Source: Sporolactobacillus sp. CQH2019 (GTDB lineage Bacteria; Bacillota; Bacilli; Bacillales; Sporolactobacillaceae). Taken from it: a stretch of DNA of 64,000 bases. Shown in pieces: positions 53,967 to 64,000 of this stretch. The notes under the pieces are model-generated. The model ran no database searches. It worked only from the letters and a program-made list of their open reading frames with translations, and was not told the origin of the DNA. Every line of letters begins with the position of its first letter. The stretch's first letter is position 1. The position numbers were made by a program, and so were the translations under genes. The DNA is taken from assembly GCF_028765345.1 (NCBI RefSeq), contig NZ_JARAJZ010000007.1, positions 62,001 through 126,000 on the forward strand. Reading direction: 5' to 3'.

Positions 53967-54053
53967 AAACACTCTCCGTCTTTCGAGCGATCGATGGTTT
54001 CAGGAGAAGGCGGCCATCAATTGACGGTACAGCGGAAAATGAGCCGAAGGGAA
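53967..54053 (-). repeat. Conserved flank of repeat array 5
   Basis: Read on the minus strand it starts near GCTCATTTTCCGCTG, includes CTGAAACC and AAGACGGA, and enters the array. It is the inverted counterpart of the flank at 9097-9187. Confidence 0.8.
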
Positions 54054-54484
54054 ACTTGTAATTAAAAATGCCGGCCCAGGTAAATCCGTCTGACAACAGT
54101 GTTTAGATAGAACATGCGAGAAAGGATGACCGCTAAAATGTGAATTTTTCTTGACAAATTGATGGTTTGCTTTTAGACTGTGGAAGCAAGTTGTTTTGTT
54201 GTTCGAGTGAAAGCCTTTCCCTTTCATCGTGTGTTCAAAGAAAACTCGGATTTATTTTTTTAGCGGATCCGCCCGCCGGATCGCCGACTCATCATGAATT
54301 CCAATCCAATAATCTCCAGCAATCAGACTGACAACCCTTCAGATCAGAATATCTTCCAGCATTCGCAGACCGGATAACAGTTAAAAAAATAGATGGTTGT
54401 CTTCATTATCCGGAAAATTCACTCCATCAATGTTAATTGTTTATGAGCCGCAAACTAAACGTCAGGTTAAAAAAAGTCGGGAAA
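54054..54484. other. Intergenic, no gene recognised
   Basis: TTGACA near 54154 has only a weak -10 (TAGACT). No convincing ORF or riboswitch. Confidence 0.35.
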
Positions 54485-54500
54485 ATGTAAGCGTTTACCA
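54485..54500. promoter_or_regulatory. cre site (CcpA binding) upstream of the fad operon
   Basis: ATGTAAGCGTTTACCA fits the CcpA consensus WTGNAANCGNWNNCW. It lies 162 bp before the acyl-CoA synthetase start, consistent with carbon catabolite repression of beta-oxidation. Confidence 0.75.
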
Positions 54501-54661
54501 AACTGCTGTTTCTTTTATTGTCAGAAACAGAATCAGCCGGTCACGGCAGCGGAAATATTGAAAACGATTTTTTTGAGGCGGGGGAAGGCAGAAAACTCAA
54601 TGACCCTTAATAATCCGAATGCGAACGTTCTGTTGAACGAAGAATGACTGGAGGGACTTTC

Positions 54662-56251
54662 ATGAAACACCGTATGTTTATTCCGGATTTTTTGAAGCGG
54701 GCGGTCACGTATTATCCGGATAAAACGGCCGTGGTAGACGGAGAGATCCGATTAACGTATCGCCAGCTGGGCGAACGGGTGAACCGGCTGTCCAATATGC
54801 TTATTGATCTCGGCATTAAGAAAGGGGATCGTGTCGCCTATCTTGCGCCCAACACCCTGCAGAAGCTTGAGGGGATGTTTGGCGTGACACAGGTCGGTGC
54901 GGCGACCGTTCCGCTGAATATCCGCCTGATTCCTTCTGCATATGCCTACATCATTAATCACAGCGGTGCCAAAATTCTAATGGCGGATGCGGAGCTGGCG
55001 CCTCTTGTTGAACCGGTGAGAAAGGAACTGGGCTGCGTTGACCATTTTATTCTGCTCCCCTCTCCTGACTGTGAAGAGAGAGAAGGCTGGATCAGTTACG
55101 AAAAATTGCTTGAAAAGTATTCGGCCGAGACGCCGCCGATTCCGGAAATGGATGAAATGGATCTGGCCAGCATCCTTTACACAAGCGGAACGACGGGCCT
55201 TCCGAAAGGAGCAATGCATTCTCACAGAAGCCTGTACTTTAACGCAATAAACGGCCTGATTCATGTCCGGGTCACGGACCGCGATGTTTTGCTGCATATC
55301 CTTCCTTTATTTCACGTGAACGGCTGGGGCACGCCTTTTATGATTACAAGTATGGGCGGGACGCATGTGATGCTCCGAAAGATCGACCCCGCTCACATTT
55401 TTGAACTGATCGAGCGGGAGAAAGTCAGTCTGGCGTGCATGGCGCCGACGGTCGTTAATATGCTGCTCCATGAACCGAAAGCGAAAACAGCGCGGATCAG
55501 CCATCATTTAAGAGCCATTGTCGCCGGTGCGGCACCGCCTCCGTCTTATATTGAAAAGGTGGAAGACTTATTGAACTGGGAGTTTATCCAGGGATACGGG
55601 GCGACGGAGACAGCGCCCCTTGTGCTGCTCACTCAATTCAAATCCCATATGGATCCGAGTATTGAAAACGTGCGCCGTATCAAGGCCAAAGCCGGTATGT
55701 GCCTGATGAACGTGGATGTCAGAGTAGTTGATGACGCAGGGCGCGATGTCTCCCATGACGGGAAACAGATCGGCGAGCTGATCGTCAGAGGCAACAACGT
55801 AATGGAAGGTTACTGGCGGCAGCAGGGAGAAACGGATCGGGTGATCAAAGACGGATGGTACTATAGCGGCGATATGGCGACGATTGATGAGGAAGGGTAT
55901 GTCGATATTGTCGACCGCAAAAAAGACATCATTATCAGCGGAGGCGAAAATATTTCTTCGATCGAAATAGAAGGCGTCATGGCCCGGCATCCTGCCGTTC
56001 TTGAGGCAGCGGTCATCGCCGTTCCCGATGATAAATGGGGAGAAGTGCCGCATGCTGTCTGTATCCTGAAAGAGGGCCGAAACGTGTCGGAAGAGGAACT
56101 AATTGCCTTTTGCCGGAATCATCTGCCCTCTTTTAAATCGCCGAAATCCTGCTCCTTTGTAAAAAGTTTTCCGAGGACGGCAACAGGAAAGGTCCGCAAA
56201 ATGGAGCTGCGTGAGCCGTTCTGGGCAGATAAGAAAAAAAAGGTGAATTAA
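54662..56251 (+). CDS. Long-chain fatty acid-CoA ligase
   Basis: A 529-residue AMP-forming enzyme that activates fatty acids for beta-oxidation. AMP-binding motif YTSGTTGLPKGAMHSHRS, then GYGATETAPLV, YYSGDMATIDEEGYV and DRKKDIIISGGENISS, and the catalytic Lys in PRTATGKVRK. First gene of an operon with fadN, fadA and fadE. The ATG at 54662 follows GGAGGG; an upstream ATG overlaps that site. cre site upstream. Confidence 0.93.
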   Translation: MKHRMFIPDFLKRAVTYYPDKTAVVDGEIRLTYRQLGERVNRLSNMLIDLGIKKGDRVAYLAPNTLQKLEGMFGVTQVGAATVPLNIRLIPSAYAYIINHSGAKILMADAELAPLVEPVRKELGCVDHFILLPSPDCEEREGWISYEKLLEKYSAETPPIPEMDEMDLASILYTSGTTGLPKGAMHSHRSLYFNAINGLIHVRVTDRDVLLHILPLFHVNGWGTPFMITSMGGTHVMLRKIDPAHIFELIEREKVSLACMAPTVVNMLLHEPKAKTARISHHLRAIVAGAAPPPSYIEKVEDLLNWEFIQGYGATETAPLVLLTQFKSHMDPSIENVRRIKAKAGMCLMNVDVRVVDDAGRDVSHDGKQIGELIVRGNNVMEGYWRQQGETDRVIKDGWYYSGDMATIDEEGYVDIVDRKKDIIISGGENISSIEIEGVMARHPAVLEAAVIAVPDDKWGEVPHAVCILKEGRNVSEEELIAFCRNHLPSFKSPKSCSFVKSFPRTATGKVRKMELREPFWADKKKKVN

Positions 56252-56320
56252 CAGTTACAAGCCGGCGTACGTTAAGCTGACGGTGAAAAATAAAAATAGT
56301 AAGGAACAGGAGGAGAGTTC

Positions 56321-58798
56321 ATGAGCCGAATGATACGCAGAGCGGCGGTGATCGGATCGGGGGTCATGGGTTCGGGAATCGCCGCCCATTTAGCGAATTC
56401 GGGAATCGCCTGTCTGCTGCTGGACATTGTTCCGGAGACGCTGACAGCCGAAGAAGCGGCAAGAGGCTTGAATCTGACGGATGCGAAAGTACGGAATCGC
56501 CTGGCCGTTTCGGCTGTTGCCGGATTAAGAAAAACCCATCCGGCGCCTTTATATGACAGCGCTTTCTCTGAACTGATTACCGCGGGGAACATTGAAGACA
56601 ATCTGGAACAGCTGAAAGAAGTCGACTGGATTATCGAAGTGGTTGTGGAGGATCTGGCGGTCAAAAGAAGCCTGCTTGAGAAGATCGAAAGCAACTGGCA
56701 GGAGGGGACGATCGTCAGTTCCAATACATCGGGGATTTCCATTAATGAAATGGTTCGGGGAAGGAGCAAGGCTTTTAAAAGGCATTTTCTGGGCACCCAT
56801 TTCTTTAATCCTCCGCGCTATCTGAAATTGCTGGAAATCATTCCGGGAGAAGAAACGGATCCCGCCATTGTCGACTTCATGTCTTCTTTTTGCAATAAGG
56901 CGCTGGGGAAGGGTGTTGTCAAGACTAAGGATACGCCGAACTTTATCGGCAATCGCATCGGAACGTACGGCCTGCTTGTGACATTGCAGGAGATGCGGGA
57001 AGCGGGCTGCAGCGTCGATGAAGTGGATGCCGTAACAGGTCCGGCATTGGGCCGCCCCAAAAGCGCCACCCTCCGGACGCTCGATGTAGTCGGCCTCGAT
57101 ACTTTTGTGCATGTTGCCCAGAATGTACACGATCATGTTGCCGACGAAGGGGAGAAAGCCGTTTTTAACGTTCCAGAGTACGTGCGGGAAATGGTCGCCC
57201 GCGGTTGGAACGGCGCTAAAAGAGGGCAGGGTTTCTATAAAAGCATCCCGACAAAGAGGGGAAAAGAGATCCTGGCTCTGGACATCGATTCCATGGAATA
57301 TCAACCGCGGCGGAAGATTGACTCCGAGACTCTGGCGAGGGCCGGAAAAATCAGAGAAGCCGGGGAAAGAATCCGGACTTTAATTAATGGGGAGGACCGG
57401 TACGCGAGGCTTGCCTGGAATGCAACTAAAAAAGTGCTGCTTTACTCGGCGGAAAAGCTGGATGAGATCTCGGATTCTATTGTCGAAATCGACCGGGCGA
57501 TGAAATGGGGATTCAACTGGGACCTGGGCCCTTTCGAAATCTGGGATGCTATTGGACTTGAAGCGTCCGTATCACGTATGGAAGCGGAAGGACTCGCGAT
57601 ACCCGAATGGGTGAAACAATGGATCACCGCGGGCAATCACTCATTTTACAAATGGCAGAACGGGCGAATCTATCATTTCCAGGCCGTTCCCGATGCGCCT
57701 GCCGTTCAGCACGGCGATCGATCGGAAGCATACAGCTCAGATGTTGGAACACACTCGCGGAGACAGCGCTACGCGGTGCTTGAGCAAGATCCGGAATCAA
57801 TCTCGCTCCGGTCTTTGAAGGAACGGAATCCGGCCGTCCTGTCCAACCGGGATGCGAGCCTGATCGACCTTGGAGCCGGCGTCGCCTGCCTGGAATTTCA
57901 TTCGCCGAACAACGCGATCGGCGACGGGATCATCGAAATGATCGAGAAAAGCATGGAGGAGGTCAGACGTGGTTTCAAAGGACTCGTGATCGCTAATGAA
58001 GGAAAAAATTTCTGTGTCGGGGCCGACCTCAAACTGCTGCTCGGCAGTGCGGAGAAAAAAGATTGGCCGGCCATCGACAAAATGATTCAAGCTCTTCAGA
58101 GTACACTGCTGCGATTAAAATATTTTGAAAAACCAGTAGTCGCCGCGCCGCATCAGATGACACTCGGCGGGGGTGTTGAAATCTGTCTCGCTGCGGATCA
58201 GGTCAATCTGGCAGCCGAGACGTACGCCGGTCTGGTCGAAACGGGGGTCGGCCTCATCCCAGCCGGAGGAGGCTGCAAGGAGATGGCTGCCCGCGCCGCA
58301 GCAGTCATTAAAGGCTATCCGGAGGCCGATCTGCAGCCGTTTATAAACAGGCCGTTTGAAATGATCGGAGCGGCAAAAGTATCGGCCAGCGCCTATGAAG
58401 CGAAAAATCTCGGATGGCTGAGAAAAAGCGATCGCGTGATTGCAAACAGAGATCACTTGGTTTATGAGGCCAAGAAAACGGTTTTATCTCTGGATGCCCT
58501 CGGTTATGCAGCGCCCAGGGAAGAAAAGATCAAAGTCGTCGGCGAAAACGGGAAAGCCTTGCTGCTTCTGGGCGCCGACCACTTGCGCAGGAGCGGCTAT
58601 ATCAGCGATTATGACCGGACCATTGCCGGCAAGCTGGCTCACATTCTTTCAGGCGGAAATGTTCCGCCCGGCGCCTCGGTGACGGAACAATATTTGCTCG
58701 ATCTGGAGAGGGAGGCATTTCTCAGCTTGTGCGGCGAAACAAAAACGCAGGATCGGATTCGCCATATGCTCGTCCGCGGCAAGCCGCTGCGAAACTGA
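56321..58798 (+). CDS. fadN: Enoyl-CoA hydratase/3-hydroxyacyl-CoA dehydrogenase
   Basis: 825 residues with two activities. Residues 1-310 are the NAD-dependent dehydrogenase ([14 protein letters not shown] nucleotide site, [30 protein letters not shown]). A second dehydrogenase-like part follows (about 360-450). Residues about 510-700 form a crotonase domain with [12 protein letters not shown] as the oxyanion hole and [13 protein letters not shown]. The order matches FadN of B. subtilis. Starts 69 bp after the ligase gene with AGGAGGAG. Confidence 0.95.
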   Translation: MSRMIRRAAVIGSGVMGSGIAAHLANSGIACLLLDIVPETLTAEEAARGLNLTDAKVRNRLAVSAVAGLRKTHPAPLYDSAFSELITAGNIEDNLEQLKEVDWIIEVVVEDLAVKRSLLEKIESNWQEGTIVSSNTSGISINEMVRGRSKAFKRHFLGTHFFNPPRYLKLLEIIPGEETDPAIVDFMSSFCNKALGKGVVKTKDTPNFIGNRIGTYGLLVTLQEMREAGCSVDEVDAVTGPALGRPKSATLRTLDVVGLDTFVHVAQNVHDHVADEGEKAVFNVPEYVREMVARGWNGAKRGQGFYKSIPTKRGKEILALDIDSMEYQPRRKIDSETLARAGKIREAGERIRTLINGEDRYARLAWNATKKVLLYSAEKLDEISDSIVEIDRAMKWGFNWDLGPFEIWDAIGLEASVSRMEAEGLAIPEWVKQWITAGNHSFYKWQNGRIYHFQAVPDAPAVQHGDRSEAYSSDVGTHSRRQRYAVLEQDPESISLRSLKERNPAVLSNRDASLIDLGAGVACLEFHSPNNAIGDGIIEMIEKSMEEVRRGFKGLVIANEGKNFCVGADLKLLLGSAEKKDWPAIDKMIQALQSTLLRLKYFEKPVVAAPHQMTLGGGVEICLAADQVNLAAETYAGLVETGVGLIPAGGGCKEMAARAAAVIKGYPEADLQPFINRPFEMIGAAKVSASAYEAKNLGWLRKSDRVIANRDHLVYEAKKTVLSLDALGYAAPREEKIKVVGENGKALLLLGADHLRRSGYISDYDRTIAGKLAHILSGGNVPPGASVTEQYLLDLEREAFLSLCGETKTQDRIRHMLVRGKPLRN

Positions 58799-58830
58799 CG
58801 ATTCACGATGAAATGAAAGAGGTGGAGAGA

Positions 58831-60015
58831 ATGAATGAAGCCGTCATTGTCGCGGCGGCCCGCACGCCTGTGGGCAAAGCGAAAAAAGGAAGTCTGGCGC
58901 AGACAAGGCCGGAAGACCTTGGCCGGACGGTTCTGGACGCCGTGATCGAACGTGCACCCGGACTGCAGAAGAAGGACGTCGAGGATATTGTCCTCGGCTG
59001 CGCCATGCCGGAAGGACCGCAGGGACTGAATGTTGCCCGCATCATCTCGCTCTACGCCGGCTATCCGGAATCTGTTCCGGCGCTGACCGTCAACCGTTTC
59101 TGCTCCTCGGGGCTGCAGGCCATTGCGTTTGCCGCCGAACGGATTATGCTCGGCCATTCGGATATCGTCGTGGCCGGCGGCGTGGAGAGCATGAGCCACG
59201 TTCCGATGGCCGGCTTCCGGCCGTCGCCCCACTTGAGAATTGAGGAAGAGATGCCTCAAATATACATCAGTATGGGCCATACGGCGGAAAATGTAGCGGA
59301 GCGCTTCGGGGTCAGCCGCGAGGATCAGGATCGGTTTGCCGCTTCCAGCCACAGAAAGGCCGCCGCCGCCCTCAGGGACGGGAAATTCAAGGAAGAAATT
59401 GCACCTGTCCATACTCAGTTAAAAGGAATTGATGAAAATGGGAGCCCATGGCATAAGGCCTTCACATTCAGCGAAGATGAAGGAGTGCGGCCGGACACTT
59501 CTGCAGAAAAACTGGCGAATCTGCGGCCTTCCTTTTCAATTTCGGGTTCGGTGACTGCCGGTAATTCATCACAAATGAGCGACGGCGCCGCCGCCGCAGT
59601 CGTCATGAGCAAAGAAAAAGCCGAGGCCCTGGGCCTGAGCCCGCTCGCTACGTTCCGTTCGTTTGCGGTTGCCGGCGTGGAGCCGGAAATTATGGGCATC
59701 GGTCCGATCAAAGCTATTCCTAAAGCACTGAAAATAGCCGGCCTGGCTTTGAAAGACATCGACCTGTTCGAAATCAATGAGGCGTTTGCTTCTCAATGCC
59801 TGCAGGTCATTCGCGAATTGCAGCTCGACGAGGAAAAGGTCAATGTAAACGGCGGCGCGATTGCCCTGGGCCATCCGCTCGGCTGTACGGGCGCCAAACT
59901 GACCTCCAGCTTGATCTATGAGCTGAGACGGCGCGGCGGCGGAATCGGCGTGGTCTCAATGTGTATCGGCGGCGGAATGGGTGCGGCCGGTGTTTTTGAA
60001 GTGCACGCTTCCTGA
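58831..60015 (+). CDS. fadA: Acetyl-CoA acyltransferase (thiolase)
   Basis: 394 residues that cleave 3-ketoacyl-CoA to acetyl-CoA. The nucleophile Cys is in [16 protein letters not shown], the His in [19 protein letters not shown], and the second Cys in [12 protein letters not shown]. The ATG at 58831 follows GGTGGAG. It lies between fadN and fadE in a co-directional operon. Confidence 0.96.
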   Translation: MNEAVIVAAARTPVGKAKKGSLAQTRPEDLGRTVLDAVIERAPGLQKKDVEDIVLGCAMPEGPQGLNVARIISLYAGYPESVPALTVNRFCSSGLQAIAFAAERIMLGHSDIVVAGGVESMSHVPMAGFRPSPHLRIEEEMPQIYISMGHTAENVAERFGVSREDQDRFAASSHRKAAAALRDGKFKEEIAPVHTQLKGIDENGSPWHKAFTFSEDEGVRPDTSAEKLANLRPSFSISGSVTAGNSSQMSDGAAAAVVMSKEKAEALGLSPLATFRSFAVAGVEPEIMGIGPIKAIPKALKIAGLALKDIDLFEINEAFASQCLQVIRELQLDEEKVNVNGGAIALGHPLGCTGAKLTSSLIYELRRRGGGIGVVSMCIGGGMGAAGVFEVHAS

Positions 60016-60078
60016 TACGTCAAACCGTTTACCGCTGCGTCAGACTTGCCGTTCAAAAAATGAAGGGAGAGTTGGAAG

Positions 60079-61857
60079 ATGGTTTTGAAAAGCGAAGGAA
60101 CAGGCGCCCGTTTTTTAATAGAAGAAACGGGCACGGCCGATGTGCTGACGCCTGAAGATTTTTCGGAAGAACAGCGCATGTTTGCGGAAACAACGCGGAA
60201 TTTCGTGGAGAAATCGGTCATTCCGAACGACAAACAGATTGAAAGTCTCGATTATGATCTGACCGTAAAATTGCTGCGTCAGGCAGGGGCGCTCGGCCTG
60301 CTCGGTGCGGATGTACCAGAATCTTTCGGCGGTTTGGGAGTGGATAAAGTCAGCTCGACTTTAATCACCGAATCACTGGTCCGGGGCTCCTCTTTTTCCT
60401 TATCCGCTTCGGCGCATTCAGGGATCGGAACGCTGCCCACTGTTTTCTTCGGAAACAGACAGCAAAAGGAAAAATACCTGCCCGGATTAGCAAACGGTAC
60501 GAAACTGGCGGCCTACTGTCTGACGGAACCGTCTTCGGGTTCGGACTCTCTCAGCGCAAAAACGACAGCAAAACTTTCCGAAGACGGCAAGTATTATCTC
60601 CTGAACGGACAAAAGCAGTTTATCACAAACGCGGGATTCGCCGATCTTTTTACCGTCTACGCCAAAATCGACGGAAAGGATTTTTCGGCTTTTCTCGTTG
60701 AACGGACGATGGAAGGAGTCAGCCTCGGCCCGGAAGAAAAGAAGATGGGAATCAAAGGTTCTTCAACCCGGCCGGTCATTTTGGAAGACGTCAGGGTGCC
60801 TGTCGAAAACCTGCTCGGCGAACCGGGCAGGGGGCACATTATTGCCTTCAATATCCTGAATATCGGCCGCTTCAAACTGGCCGCCGGGGCGCTTGGCGCC
60901 TCGAAGGAAGCCATCAGACTTGCGGCCAAATTCGCCAATGAGCGCAAACAGTTTCGGCAGCCGATTGCCGCTTTCCCGATCATCCGCCAGAAGCTTGCCG
61001 ACATGAACACAAAGGCTTATGCGCTGGAGAGCATGGTTTACCGTACGGCCGGACTGATTGATCAATCGTTGAAGGATCTGGATTACAGCAGTCCGGACGC
61101 GGGTCTGAAGTCGGCCAGGGGGATGTCCGAATATGCGATCGAATGCTCTATCAACAAAGTATTCGGTTCCGAAGCTCTGGATTTTATTGCCGATGAAGGT
61201 CTGCAGATTCATGGCGGATACGGTTATACCCAGGATTATAAGATCGAACGCATTTACAGGGATTCGCGCATCAACCGCATTTTTGAAGGAACAAATGAGA
61301 TTAATCGATTGCTGATTATCGGCACTCTCCTGAAGAAAGCGGAAAAGGGCGAACTGCCGCTGCTCAGAAAGCTGGGCACGCTGGAATCTGAAATTCACGA
61401 GCTGCTGCAGAAAAAAACGGGGAACGGCAGCGAAAAACCGGAAGCAGATCTTATATCTTCCGCGAAAAAAATCTTCTTATATGTTCTCGGGCTGGCCATA
61501 AGGAAGTACGACCGCCAATTGCAGCAGGAGCAGCAGGTGCTGGCCTGCCTTAGTGATATGATTATCCGGATTTATGCCATAGACAGCGTTTCTCTGCGTT
61601 CTCTGAAACGTCTTGAGAAGCTGGGAGAGGAAAAAGCGGAAAATGCGCTCGATATGATGCGTGTGTTCGTGAATGAAGGATTTGACAAGATAGGGGACCT
61701 TGCTAAAGAAACGCTGGTCCATATCGAAGAAGGGGATTCCTTGCTTCAGCGGCTGGCTGTTTTAGAAAAATTAACACACCGGCCACCGTTTGATTCTTTG
61801 ACTGTAAAAAACCGTATCGGCAGACGGGTCGCCGAAAAAGAGGATTATCTCAATTAA
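60079..61857 (+). CDS. fadE: Acyl-CoA dehydrogenase
   Basis: A 592-residue FAD enzyme for the first oxidation step of beta-oxidation. FAD/acyl-CoA motif CLTEPSSGSDSLSAKT; the C-terminal dehydrogenase domain has IHGGYGYTQDYKIERIYRDS and FEGTNEINRL. The catalytic Glu is in the FEGTNEI region or close by. The extra C-terminal helical part (about 400-592) is typical of FadE of Bacillus. Last gene of the operon, followed by a strong hairpin. Confidence 0.95.
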   Translation: MVLKSEGTGARFLIEETGTADVLTPEDFSEEQRMFAETTRNFVEKSVIPNDKQIESLDYDLTVKLLRQAGALGLLGADVPESFGGLGVDKVSSTLITESLVRGSSFSLSASAHSGIGTLPTVFFGNRQQKEKYLPGLANGTKLAAYCLTEPSSGSDSLSAKTTAKLSEDGKYYLLNGQKQFITNAGFADLFTVYAKIDGKDFSAFLVERTMEGVSLGPEEKKMGIKGSSTRPVILEDVRVPVENLLGEPGRGHIIAFNILNIGRFKLAAGALGASKEAIRLAAKFANERKQFRQPIAAFPIIRQKLADMNTKAYALESMVYRTAGLIDQSLKDLDYSSPDAGLKSARGMSEYAIECSINKVFGSEALDFIADEGLQIHGGYGYTQDYKIERIYRDSRINRIFEGTNEINRLLIIGTLLKKAEKGELPLLRKLGTLESEIHELLQKKTGNGSEKPEADLISSAKKIFLYVLGLAIRKYDRQLQQEQQVLACLSDMIIRIYAIDSVSLRSLKRLEKLGEEKAENALDMMRVFVNEGFDKIGDLAKETLVHIEEGDSLLQRLAVLEKLTHRPPFDSLTVKNRIGRRVAEKEDYLN

Positions 61858-61892
61858 AAAAGATACAGCCTGTCCGGAAGATTGTCAAGGCA

Positions 61893-61940
61893 TAGAAACC
61901 CGGCGCGAAAGCGAGTATTCGCTTTCGCGCCGGGTTTCTA
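61893..61940. terminator. Perfect 22-bp hairpin after fadE
   Basis: Arms of 22 bp without mismatch (TAGAAACCCGGCGCGAAAGC... and complement) around GTAT. No long T run follows, so it may act as a 3' stabiliser or a weak terminator. Confidence 0.75.
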
Positions 61941-62168
61941 GCCATTTTAATCTGCGTCATCTATCATGAATCGGATTTTTCGATACATGAGAAGAAGGGT
62001 GTTACTTTGGATCATCTCTCCGAATCAGGCGTTCTCTTTACGTGCAAATCCAATAGAACATTGTAAAATGAAGATATCGATGCCTGACTGTACGAACGGG
62101 AGAAGATCGGATCGATTCACATTTCGGACGCCGATCAGATGGGATTTTTCATGGGGAGATGATTTTTT

Positions 62169-62636
62169 GTGATCAGAAAGTATTTATCTAATCGTTTGTT
62201 TTTGTTCTTCTCGTGGATGATCGCTGTCGCCGCCACTTTCGGAAGCTTATATTTCAGCGAAATCAGGCACTTTATTCCCTGCACGCTCTGCTGGTATCAA
62301 AGGATCCTGATGTATCCGCTCGTGATCATTCTCGGGATCGCTTTCTTTAGAAAAGATTTTTCAATCAGAAAGTATGTCCTGCCCATTTCGATCCTCGGCT
62401 TCATCATTGCCTCCTATCATTTTACGATTCAGCATTTTCCCAACCTGTATTATGTCCGGACCTGCTCACTTGCCGATCCGTGTACCAGCCAGGATTTCTC
62501 TGTCTTCGGGTTCGTTACGATTCCTTTTATGTCGGGAACCGCCTTCCTGTTGATTACGCTGTCTCTGCTCCTGCTAAAGACAGGATCCGCAAATGAAAAA
62601 GTGCTGGATGAAGAACGATCAAATGCAAAAGCCTGA
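62169..62636 (+). CDS. bdbC: Disulfide bond formation protein B (BdbC-type)
   Basis: A 155-residue membrane quinone oxidoreductase with four helices that reoxidises an extracytoplasmic thiol oxidase. Redox Cys pair one is CTLCWYQR; pair two is CSLADPC. The partner BdbD is not adjacent within the window. The GTG start follows GGGGAG. Single gene. Confidence 0.93.
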   Translation: MIRKYLSNRLFLFFSWMIAVAATFGSLYFSEIRHFIPCTLCWYQRILMYPLVIILGIAFFRKDFSIRKYVLPISILGFIIASYHFTIQHFPNLYYVRTCSLADPCTSQDFSVFGFVTIPFMSGTAFLLITLSLLLLKTGSANEKVLDEERSNAKA

Positions 62637-62839
62637 TTTTTTGTTTTCATGCTGAGAGCTGAGCTGAATGTAAGAAATCCGCCATGCTCAGTGGGTTTCC
62701 GTACGATCTGTTTCCGCTTTTTTGAAGGTGACCGGAGAATTGGAAACGAGAAGTGCCGTCTGTATAAAATCCATTGCACCCGCTTCCTTTTATGAGCAGA
62801 GCCGTATAGGATCCATCATCTGATCAGGTAAGGACGCTG

Positions 62840-63754
62840 TCACTGAACTATGGGTAAATTGACGTGCTGCACTCTGTATTCTCTCGGTGTACACAAAACT
62901 TGCCTCTTAAAACGCTCAATATAGTAACTTGTGCTTCCAAATCCTACAAAACCGGCAATCTCGCTGACCGTCAGATCGGTTGTCCGCAGCAGCTCGATGC
63001 TTTTGTTGATCCGGCAGTTTGCGATATAATCGAACACCGTGCATTTGACCGTCCGCTTAAAAAAGCGGCAGCATTCTCCTTTGCTGATGTGGACGATTGC
63101 CGCGATCTCCTGAAGTGTCATTTTTTCCATATAGTGTGTCTGTATATAGGACATGATTGTTTTTATTCTCTGCTGGTTGATCGGCTCATTCGCATTCGTA
63201 TCCGCTTTCAGCTCATCCTGTTTAGAAATAAGCTGCCTCCAGACAGCCGCTAATAGGATACATATATCGAGTTCGTATCCATAATTCTTTTGCGTGTAAA
63301 GTCGATAAACTTCCTTTATTTTTGTCAGTATGATTTTCTGCCATTCCACTTGATCATCTAATGTGACCGCTGAAAAGCCTTCAAGTTTCAGATAAGGTTT
63401 GACATACTTCTGTTCTATGGCACTGCCTTGAAAGAAGGAAAGCATTTTAACGGCAACGTCCAGGCAGATAAACGTGCTGTCGGGCGTTGATATCGGCTTT
63501 GACCTGTGCAGGCATCCGCTGTTGATAAAAATGCCCTGTCCTGCTTTTAAGACATATGTCTTTTGATTAACGCAAAACTCCACGTCTCCCTTCGTTACCA
63601 GTGAAAACTGAATTTCATCGTGCCAGTGCCAGTTGACGAACCCTAGGGCATTTTTATCGAGCTGATCCACATAAACAGCCATCGGGAATTCATAACTCCC
63701 GTGCAGGGTTGTTTCCCGGTGATTTTCGTCAATCAATATCTCTTTTTTCTGCAT
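62840..63754 (-). CDS. AraC-family transcriptional regulator
   Basis: 304 residues. The N-terminal cupin (about 20-110; FVNWHWHDEIQFSLVTKGDV) is expected to bind a sugar or related ligand. The C-terminal pair of HTH motifs is MTLQEIAAIVHISKGECCRF and LTVSEIAGFVGFGSTSYYI, ending in KRQVLCTPREYR. It is divergent from the gene at the window's end and may control it. Confidence 0.93.
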   Translation of the reverse strand: MQKKEILIDENHRETTLHGSYEFPMAVYVDQLDKNALGFVNWHWHDEIQFSLVTKGDVEFCVNQKTYVLKAGQGIFINSGCLHRSKPISTPDSTFICLDVAVKMLSFFQGSAIEQKYVKPYLKLEGFSAVTLDDQVEWQKIILTKIKEVYRLYTQKNYGYELDICILLAAVWRQLISKQDELKADTNANEPINQQRIKTIMSYIQTHYMEKMTLQEIAAIVHISKGECCRFFKRTVKCTVFDYIANCRINKSIELLRTTDLTVSEIAGFVGFGSTSYYIERFKRQVLCTPREYRVQHVNLPIVQ

Positions 63755-63912
63755 GCTATCGCCTCAGTCAATATAACACTATTATAGGTTAATATATTTG
63801 TAGAAAAAAACGTTATATATCAATATAATTGTATTATGTTTTCAACATTGAAGCAGAGTTTTTAATACGATAGTCAGAAAATATCACTTAGTTCGGTAAA
63901 GACGGGATGATC

Positions 63913-64000
63913 ATGGCAAGACCGGAAACAAAAATTTTATACCGAGACGGCGGCTATTCCAGAGCCAGGGGCGTTGCCCTTGTCTTAACAGGGGCGATTC
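63913..64000 (+). CDS. Start of an unidentified gene (cut by window edge)
   Basis: Only 29 residues are visible (MARPETKILYRDGGYSRARG, then a hydrophobic VALVLTGAI). An ATG two codons upstream is possible. The hydrophobic turn suggests a membrane protein. It lies divergent from the AraC regulator. Confidence 0.5.
   Translation, partial: MARPETKILYRDGGYSRARGVALVLTGAI

Noticed and set aside
61966-62172. 68-codon ORF before bdbC
   Set aside because: No ribosome site and no protein-like character; it ends inside the bdbC start region.

Overview
The window comes from a low-to-mid GC Gram-positive endospore-former of the order Bacillales. The evidence is strong AGGAGG-type ribosome sites, frequent TTG/GTG starts, a perfect Bacillus-type Zur box, a YjcZ-family sporulation peptide, a Cse60-like protein, a YaaH/SleL-type LysM-GH18 spore protein, a B. 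subtilis-like fadN-fadA-fadE order and an M-box riboswitch. Sporolactobacillaceae or a relative is plausible, but that is inference only. No rRNA, tRNA, insertion sequence, prophage or CRISPR array was recognised.

Layout. 1-4 kb: a truncated aldo/keto reductase, a spore GH18 enzyme, and a zinc-starvation pair (zinc-free S14 and a metal-binding lipoprotein), each behind its own Zur box. 4-7.6 kb: an orphan membrane protein, then a reactive-sulfur cluster (truncated CstR-like repressor, rhodanese, CoA-disulfide reductase fused to rhodanese) with two matching operator palindromes. 7.7-18 kb: a Pro/Tyr-rich protein, a Tim44-like membrane protein, a YbjQ protein, a GntR regulator with an EamA exporter, a thiamine-diphosphate 2-keto acid decarboxylase divergent from a MarR regulator across two operator palindromes, a DUF2207 lipoprotein and a D-2-hydroxyacid dehydrogenase. 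18-24 kb: small sporulation genes, a flavin reductase, and an Mg2+ M-box riboswitch controlling an NRAMP-related transporter with two small proteins. 24-37 kb: a CGNR regulator and epoxide hydrolase, a membrane-anchored GH18 protein, an ArsR/SRPBCC pair, a COG4705 membrane protein, an acyltransferase, a DNA glycosylase, a MarR/DHA2 efflux/DUF4811 operon and a nitronate monooxygenase. 37-43 kb: a YtrA-type GntR/ABC operon, an FtsW/RodA protein and UppP. 43-53.6 kb: a full Kdp potassium system with a rearranged sensor. 54-62 kb: a fatty-acid beta-oxidation operon behind a cre site. 62-64 kb: BdbC, an AraC regulator and the start of another gene.

The most unusual feature is a set of five intergenic arrays (about 9.2-9.6, 19.4-20.4, 25.8-26.6, 30.8-31.2 and 53.8-54.0 kb). 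They are built from degenerate 21-bp units with a short conserved core (GACCGATAA in four arrays, GCACCGAA in one). Two of them, 44 kb apart and inverted, share an additional flank of about 90 bp, so they look like copies of one multi-copy element rather than chance low-complexity DNA. The long open frames inside them are artefacts of a repeat length divisible by three.

Other notable points: KdpD is split, with a protein carrying two tandem KdpD sensor units and no kinase, then an unknown protein, then a kinase lacking the sensor unit. The CstR repressor is truncated while its operators are intact. A 31-aa ORF with a near-perfect ribosome site lies between the M-box terminator and the Mg-type NRAMP gene.
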